From NCBI GenBank assembly GCA_000697335.1, contig JNEM01013073.1, forward strand, positions 1 to 13,177: a stretch of DNA of 13,177 bases, written 5' to 3'. The stretch comes from Conidiobolus incongruus B7586 (lineage: Eukaryota; Entomophthoromycota; Entomophthoromycetes; Entomophthorales; Conidiobolaceae). Under the pieces are notes generated by a model, which was given only the letters and a program-made list of their open reading frames with translations, ran no database searches and was not told where the DNA came from. Below, in pieces: positions 1-9,001 of this stretch. The position numbers and the translations under genes were made by a program. The first letter of the stretch is position 1. Every line of letters begins with the position of its first letter.

Positions 1-292
1 TGTATTATATATATATAAATTTTTCTAATTAAAAAATAATTTTTTGATATTAATTATTTATATTAATTATATTTAGACCATATAATAATCATCAAAAGTC
101 TTATATTTTGATATCATTAAAACTTAATAATAAATTATTTAAAATTATTTAAAATTTATAAATAGTTTTTAATGATAAAATATTATCTAAATTAACAATT
201 TATTTCTAGGTAAATTAATTTAAAGCTAAGAGAAAAACTACCTAAAACTTACTAAAATTAAAAAACTTATTATAACTATTACTTTTCTAATT
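1..292. other. AT-saturated flank, probable N-terminal and left-end part of the mariner relict
   Basis: There is no open reading frame. Base composition matches the mariner relict that follows. Projecting back from the helix-turn-helix at 347 by the usual N-terminal length of mariner transposases puts the start codon near 75, so this stretch should hold the first DNA-binding domain, but I cannot recognise it. Bases 35-51 pair imperfectly (about 11 of 17) with 1146-1162 as an inverted repeat (both share a CAAAAAATT core when oriented). This could be what is left of the inner terminal repeats, but in such AT-rich DNA it could be chance. Confidence 0.35.
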
Positions 293-1010
293 ATTAATAG
301 AGTGAGAAAATATATTAAAAAACACTCTTTTATTTTAATTAAAGAATTATCAAAATATTTTAATATTAGTCATATTAGTATTTTATATATTAAAGTTTAA
401 ATTAAAATTAATTAATAAAAATATAAAATAGGTACCTTATTATTTAACTAATGCTTAAAAAAGTTAGAGTAGCTATTATTAAACAAAACTTATTAAGGTA
501 TAACCAGAAACTAAAGCTTTTACAGCAAATTATTATAATTGATGAATCTTTAATTTTTATGTATAATTTTTTTATTAAAATATAAATCAAAATGTTAGAT
601 TAAGTTAAATTAACCCCCTCTATAAATTACTTTAAATAAATACTTTATTGATAAGCAAATGTTCATTATTATAATAAACTATAATAGCATATACTATTTT
701 TATTTTGTTCTTAAAAAAATTAAGTAGTAATAAATTATATTTTTTAAATAAAACTATTTTTAATTGGTATTTTTAATATAATTTAAGAAAATTTATTATT
801 TTAGATAATAATTATAAAATACATAAATTTAAAGTTATAAAAAACTTTCTAATTAAAAATAAATGGAAAAACCTACTATATCTATTATATTCTTTAAATT
901 ATAACTTATATGATTATAATTATTTTAAGTAATTAAAAAAACCAACTTTCAGGGAAAAATATTTTATAAAAAAATTTAATTAGTTTATAAAATATCAAAT
1001 TTTAGTCATT
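293..1010 (+). mobile_element. Decayed mariner-type (Tc1/mariner) DNA transposon, transposase relict
   Basis: Conceptual translation shows the backbone of a mariner transposase in its normal order, broken by many stops and at least two frame changes (between about 445-460 and 600-690). Frame segments: (1) 293-440 has a helix-turn-helix, LSKYFNISHISI at 347-382, followed by KIGTLLFN, which resembles the mariner motif around WVPHEL. (2) 463-600 reads RVAIIKQNLLRY, then IIIIDESLIFMYN, which matches the first catalytic Asp block (Asp codon 541). (3) 687-1000 contains LDNNYKIHKFKVIKNF (second Asp, 804), then LLYSLNYNLYDYNYF (third Asp, 912; the family form is YSPDLxPxDxxxF), and then LKKPTF..KYF, like the family LKKPLRGKRF. 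The D2-D3 spacing is 35 intervening residues, one more than classical DD34D. A weaker C-terminal remnant may reach about 1095. A full mariner start would fall near 75, so the left end is at or just before the window start. No coding capacity remains. Family recognition is by eye from memory of motifs. Confidence 0.83.
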
Positions 1011-1620
1011 AATAAAAAAACTATTTTTTAGATGTTAGATCTTTACTAAAAATATAGCAAAAAGTTATTAAAAATAAAAGCAATCATTAATTTTATATTA
1101 TATATTAATTTTTATTTTTTATATATTGAAATGTTTATTTTTTTTAATTGCAAAAAATTCCCATTATTTAAAATACATCACAATATTAAATAATAAAAAA
1201 AATAAAAAATAAATATAATTTTTTAAATCTAAATAAATTTGAATTAATATCCTTTTTTATTTTAAAATAGAAAAACTAATAATATATGGTAGTTTTAGAT
1301 AAAATATTATTTTTATAGGCTTTTTATAAATCTTAAGCTATTTTAAAAGATTTATAATTCAGTTTTAATATTATTAAAATAAAAAACTATTAATGATCAA
1401 TTATTTAATTTAAATATAATTAAATATAATCTTGAATATTTAATTAAAGTTATATTAATAAGAATATAATTTATTGATAATTATTTTTTCAAAATTATCA
1501 ATATATTTACAAAATTAGAATTTAAAAATTTTACCAATTTTATCTAAAATAATAATACCAGTAAAATGAATAAAAAAGATAAAACTAATGAAAGCAAATA
1601 TATATATATAATTAAAATAT
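1011..1620. other. AT-saturated, CpA/TpG-poor tail of unidentified origin
   Basis: No gene is visible. The first 85 bases probably carry the C-terminus of the mariner transposase. A frame at 1019-1090 contains QKVIKN preceded by a TAG where the family has Trp, as in the usual KRWxKCI motif, but this is weak. From about 1200 to 1620 the same extreme composition continues past the likely end of a 1.2-1.3 kb mariner element, so a second decayed repeat or a spread of the mutational process into the flank is likely. I cannot assign a family. Composition changes visibly near 1620, where CA and TG dinucleotides become common again. Confidence 0.4.
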
Positions 1621-3712
1621 TAGTAATCATAATGTCAATGGAAGCAAAAGCGGTCAATACTTACATCTATTCTTTGACTTTATTGCAATTAATATAGTCA
1701 TTGTCACTTTGTTTATTTAACTATCTTATTAAATCAGTCTATTATTGCAACTCCCTTTAGTTTTGCTATTCTGATAATTTTCAATAATATTTCTACTTAG
1801 CTACCATTCATGACATTGCTCTTTTATCAAATGACTTAACATTATATAGACATTTCAACAAACTTTAATTTTAAAATACATCCAATTAATATATTATTAT
1901 ATACCTGCCATTAATATCAAAAATATTGCTCCCTTTTTTGCAATAAATGTTGAATCAATTCATTCATTATTTATCGCTATATTTTTAAATGTAATATATT
2001 TCAATTAATAAGTTAAACCAATACAAAACAGTACAGTTTGAATAAATCACTTGATGAAAATATCAAGGTTTTACTTGAAAAGATATTTTCAATAAAAATT
2101 AGCTTTTAAGCCATTAGCTAATATATATAACCATTTGATAATTTGATTTTGCAAACATTGTAAATTTATGAATTTAAATTATATTGAATCTGATTGTATC
2201 AATTATATTTAATATTTATTGGATCAATATTCTAATAATATATTATTCTGAAATCAAACATTTCCATCATTATCCTGACATAATATTTTGTATAAACTTA
2301 TTACAATGAATAATTTTCAAAAGTATATTCGAATTCAAATAATAACCAATATTGTTTTAAAAATATTGTTCTTCATATTAATTGTAGATATCAAGGCAAA
2401 CATTATAATTTATCATGTTTTTTAGATTTTTTTTAAACACATAATATATTTTGCTGTTTAATTTGAATTTGAATTATTCATTCTTTTATCAATATCCTCT
2501 CCATTTCTTATTTGAAAATTTTGTAATATTCATGAAATTAATTTTATATGTAAAAATTACCCAATTTTTATGATGTTATAAATATTATATTAAAATATTA
2601 TATTAGAATATTAAACTTATTTTTGATTATATTAGATTTTGCTTACAATGGAATGTTACCTGTAATTATGAATTAAGATTAAAAAACCCCTACTTGAAGT
2701 TACTTCATTTTCTATACTAAGCCAACATCATTTTCGAGGTTATAACTATACACTAATTTAAGCCTACTATAATAGATTTACATAAATATTTAATTAAACA
2801 ATCAAAATACCTCAAAGCTCAATATTTTATATTATAATATTCTTCAAGTAATAAATGAAGTCATCAACTTATCAATTTCAGAATAACTTTGTTACTAAAT
2901 TATTAATCTAATGCCAAGGAATTTGAATCATGTTATATATTTATAATTAAAATCGAATATAAATGTATTCCTAATGTTCAAATGATATTAAAATGTGCTA
3001 AAAATTAAAATATAAATCATTCTATAAATAGTGTATTATATTGAATATATATATTAATTGGTTGAATGATCTTATAATAATAAATTGGTCATTATTACAT
3101 TTATAGACTAGGAATGCTATTTATTTGAACATCGAAATCAAATCAATATATAATAATTATATCATAGATAATTAGATCAGATATAAAATACATTTACTAT
3201 TACATCAAATAAGTTTAAAATTTATAAAAGTCCGGTATCTATTTTTAAATGAAAAAATCAATTTACATATTATGATAAAATTAAAATACTATTATTATTT
3301 TGTATCAATACTGAAATCCTAAGGGCATATTTTATCTTTTCTATTTGACCTCTAAATCTAATTGGAAATAAAATTTAAATGAAATCCATATGATTTTCGG
3401 ATAGAAGAGAACATAAGAACCAAGATGAAGATAATATATATCCTTTGATATAAAATAAAACCATATTTCACAGTTATTTAGAGCGAAATTCAAAAATTAA
3501 TATATAATTTAAAAATATATTTACGATGCCCAGAAAAAATCTAATCATTTGTTAGAGTTGTGAATTTTTAAATGGTTCTCCTTGAATGTGGTTCCGAAAT
3601 GGATATGGGAATGGTTTATTTAACATATTAATTCACAAAATTTAAATTCTCTATTAATTACTAAATTGTGATAGTAAATTTGATATATATTGAGTTTATA
3701 TCCAGTACCTGC
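1621..3712. other. Gene-free AT-rich intergenic region
   Basis: All frames are broken by frequent stops and there is no tRNA- or rRNA-like sequence. The stretch is less extreme in composition than 1-1620. One notable local structure is a perfect 10-base inverted repeat, 2055-2064 with 2082-2091, spaced by 17 bases. This is modest for AT-rich DNA. I see no recognisable mobile element. Its right end must contain the distal promoter of gene A, but I cannot point to a specific upstream activating site. Confidence 0.6.
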
Positions 3713-3810
3713 AGTTCAACTTTTTTAAGTTCAATATCAATATTTATCTTAATCTTGGATTACTAATTTAATTAATATCTAAAGTTAACCACATATAAGA
3801 TATATTCATC
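3713..3810 (+). promoter_or_regulatory. Proximal promoter and 5' leader of GH72 gene A
   Basis: The 48 bases directly before the ATG (3763-3810) are identical to those before gene B (8954-9001), and weaker similarity runs back to about 3713. Further upstream the two promoters do not align. The shared block ends in CACATATAAGATATATTCATC before the ATG, an A/T-rich leader typical of fungal mRNAs. Bases 3721-3762 are T-rich with interspersed CAAT-like words. Because the distal sequences differ, the paralogs probably share a leader but are controlled by different upstream elements. No transcription start can be proved from the sequence. Confidence 0.55.
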
Positions 3811-4670
3811 ATGCTTCCCAAGCTTTTCAACATACTCTCTTTGTTATCTGTTTCTCTTGTTTACGGTATTGATCCTATTGAAATCAAAGGTCAAAAATGG
3901 TTCAACTCAAAAACTGGTGAAGAATTCATCATCAAAGGTGTTGCCTACCAACCTGGCGGCTCTGGAAAGCAAGACCCTATTGCTAACACCAGTCAATTAG
4001 CTAATGCTATTAAGTTATTCAAGGAATTGGGTATCAATACCATCCGTGTATACGAAGCTTATCCCCATCTTGATCACGATAAAGGTATGAAGATGTTAGC
4101 TGATGCTGGTATCTACTTGATTTTAGATTTATCAAATCCTAAAACCTCTATCAACCGTAAAGATCCTAAATACGACACTACTATTCTCAAAGCCTTTATG
4201 GATAAGGCTGATGCTTTTGCCAAATATGACAACACTTTGGCTTATTTCGCTGGTAATGAAGTAAACAATGATCTCACTAACACCGACGCCAATCCCTTCG
4301 TCAAGGCTACTATCCGTGATATGAAGGCTCACATGAAGGCTCAAAACAGATACATTCCAATTGGTTATGCTAACAACGATGATGCTGATACTCTCCAAAA
4401 TATTGTTGACTATTTTAACTGTGGTCCCAAAGAAGAACGCATTGATTTCTTCGGTTATAATATCTACTCATGGTGTGGTGATTCTGATATGAAGAAATCC
4501 GGTTATGACAAGAAGACTAAGATGTTTGAAAAGTACGGTATTCCTGTATTCTTCTCTGAATATGGTTGTAACAAAGTTAGACCTCGTAAATTTACCGATG
4601 TCCAAGCCTTATACTCTGAACCCATGAGCAATGTATTTTCTGGTGGTTTAATCTACGAATTCACAGAAGA
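3763..4670 (+). repeat. Direct repeat copy 1: conserved leader plus 5' portion of gene A
   Basis: Aligns without gaps to 8954-9861 at an offset of 5,191. Bases 3763-4061 match with one mismatch (3957). Bases 4330-4499 are identical over 170 bases, and 4606-4670 are identical over 65 bases. Between these lie short patches with clustered differences (about 4062-4090, 4307-4329 and 4500-4605). Third-position identity in the long blocks is far above what the rest of the gene shows, so selection on protein alone does not explain it. Confidence 0.9.
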
Positions 4671-5427
4671 AGAGAACAACTACGGTTTGGTCAAGGTTGA
4701 TGGTAATAAATTCACTAAATTACCAGATTTTGACAACTATAAAGAACAACTCAGCAAGATAAGCCCTAAGGCTACTACTATGGATAGTTACTCTGCTCCC
4801 GACTCTGATGGATCTAAATGCCCATCTCCCGGATCCAAATGGAAGGCCTCTAACACTCTCCCTCCTACTCCCTCTGAAGCTGCTTGCAAATGTTTAATGA
4901 ACACTTTCAGCTGTGTTGTTTCCAAGTCTTTTAATGTTACTATTGAAAGTAACAACGTCGGAGATAAATTCAGCTATGCTTGCGGTGAAGGTGGTGTAGA
5001 TTGTACTCGTTTAGCTGCCAATGGTGAAAAGGGCAAATATGGCGACATTTCATACTGTGATCCTACCACTCAACTTAGCTTCGCTTGGAATTCCTTATAT
5101 GTCAAATTTAAGAATAACAAGGAATTCTGTACCAAAGATGGAGTTGGTGAAGTCAATAATCCTTCCGAAAAGGATGAAAAGAAGTGCTTGTCCATGACTG
5201 CTAACCTTCATACCAAAGCCTCCGATAATGACAAAGTTGGTAAAGAAAAGGATAATTACAGCGAAGATGATAGTAGTAATGATAGTGATGACAGCAATAC
5301 AAATAGTGATAAAAAGAGCGGTAAAAATTCCGATAAAGGTACCAGCAACGGCCAATTCTTACTCCCCTCTTTCGCCCCTCTCACAGCCGTTACATTCATT
5401 GCTACTCTGTTTATTTTATTAGTTTAA
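3811..5427 (+). CDS. GH72 gene A: GPI-anchored 1,3-beta-glucanosyltransferase with X8/CBM43 module
   Basis: This enzyme should cut an internal beta-1,3-glucan bond and rejoin the new reducing end to another chain, elongating and branching wall glucan at the plasma-membrane surface. The order is: signal peptide about 1-19 (cleavage likely after SLVYG); GH72 domain about 22-325; X8/CBM43 about 337-460; Asp/Ser/Lys-rich linker about 471-511; GPI signal with a likely omega site near Ser512-Gly514 and a hydrophobic tail to 538. Catalytic Glu are E150 (acid/base, in AGNEVNND) and E250 (nucleophile, in FFSEYGCN). The X8 cysteines are C337, 359, 361, 368, 391, 398, 416, 440 and 459, the same set as in yeast Gas1; C204 and C222/C253 are also kept. 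The cysteines matching Gas1 C74 and C103 are both absent. Sequons are seen at N59, N375, N482 and N490. There is no intron. The ATG is the first in frame, followed directly by the signal peptide, and is shared with gene B. Family assignment is secure; ortholog number is not. Confidence 0.97.
   Translation: MLPKLFNILSLLSVSLVYGIDPIEIKGQKWFNSKTGEEFIIKGVAYQPGGSGKQDPIANTSQLANAIKLFKELGINTIRVYEAYPHLDHDKGMKMLADAGIYLILDLSNPKTSINRKDPKYDTTILKAFMDKADAFAKYDNTLAYFAGNEVNNDLTNTDANPFVKATIRDMKAHMKAQNRYIPIGYANNDDADTLQNIVDYFNCGPKEERIDFFGYNIYSWCGDSDMKKSGYDKKTKMFEKYGIPVFFSEYGCNKVRPRKFTDVQALYSEPMSNVFSGGLIYEFTEEENNYGLVKVDGNKFTKLPDFDNYKEQLSKISPKATTMDSYSAPDSDGSKCPSPGSKWKASNTLPPTPSEAACKCLMNTFSCVVSKSFNVTIESNNVGDKFSYACGEGGVDCTRLAANGEKGKYGDISYCDPTTQLSFAWNSLYVKFKNNKEFCTKDGVGEVNNPSEKDEKKCLSMTANLHTKASDNDKVGKEKDNYSEDDSSNDSDDSNTNSDKKSGKNSDKGTSNGQFLLPSFAPLTAVTFIATLFILLV
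5221..5343 (+). repeat. Low-complexity Asp/Ser/Lys linker coding tract in gene A
   Basis: Codons 471-511 of gene A are dominated by Asp, Ser, Asn and Lys, with GAT/AGT/AAT codons recurring (densest at about 5260-5313). The tract lies between the X8 module and the GPI attachment region. Gene B has only about eight residues at this place (SGGKGSSN), so the difference is about 38 codons. Short-unit repetition suggests growth by replication slippage in A, or loss in B. In yeast Gas1 the matching place holds a long O-mannosylated Ser run. Here the Ser residues could be O-glycosylated too, but the many Asp and Lys residues make it a mixed-charge spacer. Confidence 0.8.
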
Positions 5428-5500
5428 TAAAATTGCTTTGATTTTTTGATTTGATATGTTAAGTTTGGTATTTTATAATCGAATTCTCTCCTTCGTGTAT
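5426..5500 (+). terminator. Putative 3' end region of gene A
   Basis: AATAAA occurs at 5426-5431, overlapping the TAA stop, and is followed by a T-rich run (5440-5475). The stop-proximal T/G-rich stretch (TTGATTTTTTGATTTG) resembles the one after gene B, as expected for related 3' untranslated regions. An AATAAA overlapping the stop is unusually early, so the true processing site may use another A-rich element downstream. Assignment is by motif only. Confidence 0.35.
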
Positions 5501-5631
5501 TCACTTGTCTTCTCACTCTTTTTAATTAATATTTTAACATGTTTTAATTAAGTAGCATTTATCAATCTTTTTGCATTAGAAAATTTTCATTTGATGTTTT
5601 CCTAAGTAGAATCAGGCAGACGAGATGCTCA

Positions 5632-5661
5632 TGATGTGGTGCATACTCATACCACCTATCA
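5632..5661. repeat. Imperfect hairpin downstream of gene A
   Basis: TGATGTGGT at 5632-5640 faces ACCACCTATCA at 5651-5661 with a 10-base loop. The arms pair as GTGGT/ACCAC plus TGAT/ATCA, separated by a two-base bulge. It lies in a small GC-richer patch about 200 bases after the gene A stop. It could be a transcript-end structure or a trace of an old insertion, but nothing proves function. Confidence 0.35.
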
Positions 5662-8164
5662 TAAACACATTTTTTGAATATTTTTTATCAAATTCGCACA
5701 GCCAATGTGATATTTGACATGTTAGGATATTTAACAAGAATATAATTTTTAAAATGCACTTGTATTTGGCAAACTAATTAATTATATTTGCTAGGATACG
5801 AATTATAACAGTATGTTATAAATGGGTAATTTTGAAATTAAAGATTGTAATTAGTACAAAGGATGAAATACTTAGAGGATTCAAAGCATAAAGATTCAAT
5901 AAATTTAATAATTAATATAATATAAATAGAATTAAATAAAATCTCTTAGCGACATACGCTATTACACTTATTTTACAAAGCAAAGTAAATACCTATTTTG
6001 TAATTTATCTAACGGGATACAAAGATTCATCTATGAATAATATTCAATACTTAATATTTCAGTTTATCTTATGAGCTTATATCAAAAGATACATAATTAA
6101 TTTAGCAGGAAATGCATAATTTAATATTAATAGAGAGCCAACCAATTTTTGTTTTTAATATATTGGTTTACAAAAATGAACATGGGTAAGTGACCTTGGT
6201 TAAATTTTACCTGGAGTTTGAAAAGCATTAAATTTTTGATAATTTGCTTTTCAATAGAACTATATGTTAAATATTTTCTTGATATTTATGGAAATTCATA
6301 CAATGGAAAATTTAATGTCTTACGCTGAAAAATTAAAATAAAATAAGATTTATAGATTTTAAATATATATTGTACGGATAATAAAATTTCAGTATATACA
6401 ATTAAAATAATTCAGTAATTTAAAAACACTAAATTAGCGAAATACTTTATTCTAATTTCTCGAGGGATTAAGTATAAACTTAGTTTTTAAAATTTATACT
6501 TTAGTAATATATAGCTTGTAATTTATATTGTATTTCTAAATGCATTTGATCTTTTTTAATAACTCAATTTTGAAATCATGAGATGGAAATGTGATTAATT
6601 CTTTTTTTCCTGTTGATTCGATATTAAATGTGATAAAACCATTTTTCAAATATTATAAATTAATATTAAATTTTTCAAAATTAACAATATTATTAATAAT
6701 TTTAAAGACCCAACACAGTTCTCTATGCATTTTTTACTTAATAAATTGATATAAACTTGAAAATAAATATTTATTTTTTAAAGATTATAAAAGACAACCA
6801 AAATTTAATATCCTGAATATTCTAAATTTTCAAAATATGCAAATATACTACAAAAATCTGGTAATCATATAACAATAGTTGAAAATTGGTAAAACACTAT
6901 AATGTGTTCAAATTTTGCTCCAATTTGTCAGAATTATTCCAAATCTACAAACCAATATAAATTAGATTGAACTAAAATTATTTTTAAATATTATCAAATC
7001 ACCTAATAAAAGATGATCATTGTCTATTTCTCAATTTATTGATTATTTTGCAACTTTTTTATGTATCAAAAATTAATTTTCACTAATGATATATATCAAC
7101 ATATTTCTGATATATGATATACTTATTTTCAAACTAATACATTATATTCAATTTGCAGCAAAAATATTCTATCTAATGGTGTAATGTTATATAAAATATT
7201 TTTAACTATTACTATAATTATAACCAAATATACATTCACTTTTCATGCATATAGTTTGAAAATGTTCTTGCATTGATTTATAATGAAATATTGCTATTCA
7301 TTTTAATTTCAAAGGGTATCAACTCGAGTTATTCTACCTTATAAAATTGACTAGATAACTAATGGCATTCGCTCTTCTATTGATATGATTAATGATTGAG
7401 TAAAAAATCAATACAGTTATTTTATATAAACGAAAATAAAATAAAACTATTCGATTATATATAATTATTGATAGTTATATTTTATATCAAATTAAATAAG
7501 TAATTATCTTTTATTATAATATTTTTATGACTTTGATTTGGCATTATGAAATTTTGTAAAAGTGTATATACTTGATTAATTTCTTCAAACGCAATATCAA
7601 AATATTCAAAAAATTAATTATGAACGATATATCTCATAATTTTCATATTTATATATTAATTCACATAAATTTATATTCATCAAATAGATAATGTATTAAA
7701 TATTGCTCTAAATGTGATAGTAACAATTTTGCATTAGCTTTTTTTAGTACAGAATATTATTTGAATTGGAATATAAAAGATAAATTCTATTTGTTAAAAT
7801 AATTCAAATTAAAAACAACAGAAAGCTTTATATTTGAAATGGACATTAATTAATAATATTTTTGATTATATTGATATCGAATTGATATTCACTTTATTTT
7901 TATATTTTCAATTATTAATTTTATTATCTCAAATAGTGGTGATTAAATAACAATGTTGCTATACGATATAAGTGGCAATTAATAAACTAAGGATCTAAAT
8001 GTGATGATTTCATCATGACTTCATTTATTGAACCTGTGTGATCATTCAAATATAATCGACAATCCAATATTGTTGATATAGTCATCATTATGACAACTCT
8101 TTGTTGAAGGATAGAGTTTACTGCAAATCCTATCATTTTTCCTATCAAATATCTTTTAAAACAA

Positions 8165-8187
8165 AATTAATTAATTAATTAATTAAT
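8165..8187. repeat. Short (AATT)n microsatellite
   Basis: Five full AATT units plus AAT in tandem, 23 bases. It is a plain slippage repeat within the spacer. Confidence 0.85.
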
Positions 8188-8478
8188 GGCAATAGCTTAA
8201 AGATTATTAAGCTTGGTGAAAAGTCAATTTAAAGTTAAATTAGATATAGTTAAATTAGTGAATTTAGTAAATGTCACTCAGTTTAAACTTATCAAATTTC
8301 AACTAATTATTTCTATTACCTAATTATCATTTTGATTATTTAAATTGTTTTGTATATTAAATAAAAATGTAAACAATTGTTTTGATATAATTTAGTAGTG
8401 TTTCTGTATAGTTTATTAAAATTGAAGTTTAATGTGAGATTAAGTAAATGTATAATAATTCTGGTGAATTATTCTAGA

Positions 8479-8510
8479 AATATCTCTGACTTCAAAAAAG
8501 TAGAGATATT
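8479..8510. repeat. Bulged 13-base inverted repeat (hairpin)
   Basis: AATATCTCTGACTT at 8479-8492 pairs with AAGTAGAGATATT at 8498-8510, leaving one bulged G and a five-base loop (8493-8497). This is longer and more mixed in composition than most chance palindromes here. It lies about 500 bases upstream of gene B. A role as a binding site or as a small folded-element remnant cannot be decided. Confidence 0.45.
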
Positions 8511-8829
8511 GAAACTCGTAGAATTTAAGCGTTGTATGGTTAAAGTTGTTTTATTGGATGGCAATGGCATAATAATTATTAAATCTGACTTGGCATATTA
8601 TTTGATAAAAGCCATTGGATGAAGTTGGATGCATGAACCAATCAAACCGAATGATTGGGGTTTGAATGCAGTATGACTATACTGTTGACTTAAAAGTGAT
8701 CTAATCAACACATTCCAATAACATAGTTAATCAAATTGGATTACCATAAAAATACAGGGATGGTGTGGAATCTTTACATTAATTCATCTGCTAATCGAAC
8801 ATTTCGAATTTCCACATTCCAATTTAGTA

Positions 8830-9001
8830 TTCCTCTCAACCCCTCTCGTGCAATAGACAAAATGGTATAAATTAAGCATTTGCTCGGTATAAACAATTCA
8901 ACTATTTTAAATTTTCTTTCAATATTTATCACTTTTGTCTTAATTTTTTATTCCTAATTTAATTAATATCTAAAGTTAACCACATATAAGATATATTCAT
9001 C
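8830..9001 (+). promoter_or_regulatory. Proximal promoter and 5' leader of GH72 gene B
   Basis: A pyrimidine-rich stretch (8831-8847, CCTCTCAACCCCTCTC) is followed by two TATA-like words, TATAAATT at 8876-8883 and TATAAAC at 8888-8894, about 110-125 bases before the ATG. This spacing is normal for a fungal promoter. Two CATTCC words lie upstream (about 8711 and 8815); in yeasts CATTCY is bound by TEA-domain (Tec1-type) factors, but the motif is short and could be chance. The last 48 bases (8954-9001) are identical to the leader of gene A. The TATA and CT elements have no clear counterpart before gene A, which suggests different control. Confidence 0.5.

Larger units (their letters stand above)
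5501..8829. other. Gene-free spacer between the two GH72 genes
   Basis: About 3.3 kb with no convincing gene. The only longer frame, about 74 codons around 8398-8622, starts with GTG and shows no family features, so I treat it as chance. Local items are listed separately: an imperfect hairpin at 5632-5661, a short (AATT)n run at 8165-8187 and a bulged hairpin at 8479-8510. The first part (5590-5670) and the last part (8620-8829) are somewhat less AT-rich than the middle. The spacer shows no clear long similarity to the flank upstream of gene A, so the duplicated unit now recognisable is limited to the gene plus its leader. Confidence 0.6.

Noticed and set aside
35-1162. Possible terminal inverted repeats of the mariner relict (35-51 with 1146-1162)
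   Set aside because: Only about 11 of 17 positions pair, the core is an A run, and the true left end may lie outside the window. Mentioned but not annotated as repeats.
3626-3680. Apparent similarity to 7650-7730 (TATTAATTCACA and GTGATAGTAA shared)
   Set aside because: The two shared words are spaced differently in the two places (about 26 against 46 bases) and the flanks do not align; this is plausible by chance in AT-rich DNA.
4132-4398. Minus-strand frame inside gene A, with a copy inside gene B at 9323-9589
   Set aside because: It is preserved in both copies only because the sense strand is nearly identical there. Its product lacks family features, and the sense frame is a clear GH72 domain.
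8398-8622. Frame of about 74 codons in the spacer
   Set aside because: It starts with GTG, shows no domain or signal features, and its residues (Ile, Leu, Lys, Val) are what AT-rich random DNA gives. No leader or partner gene supports it.
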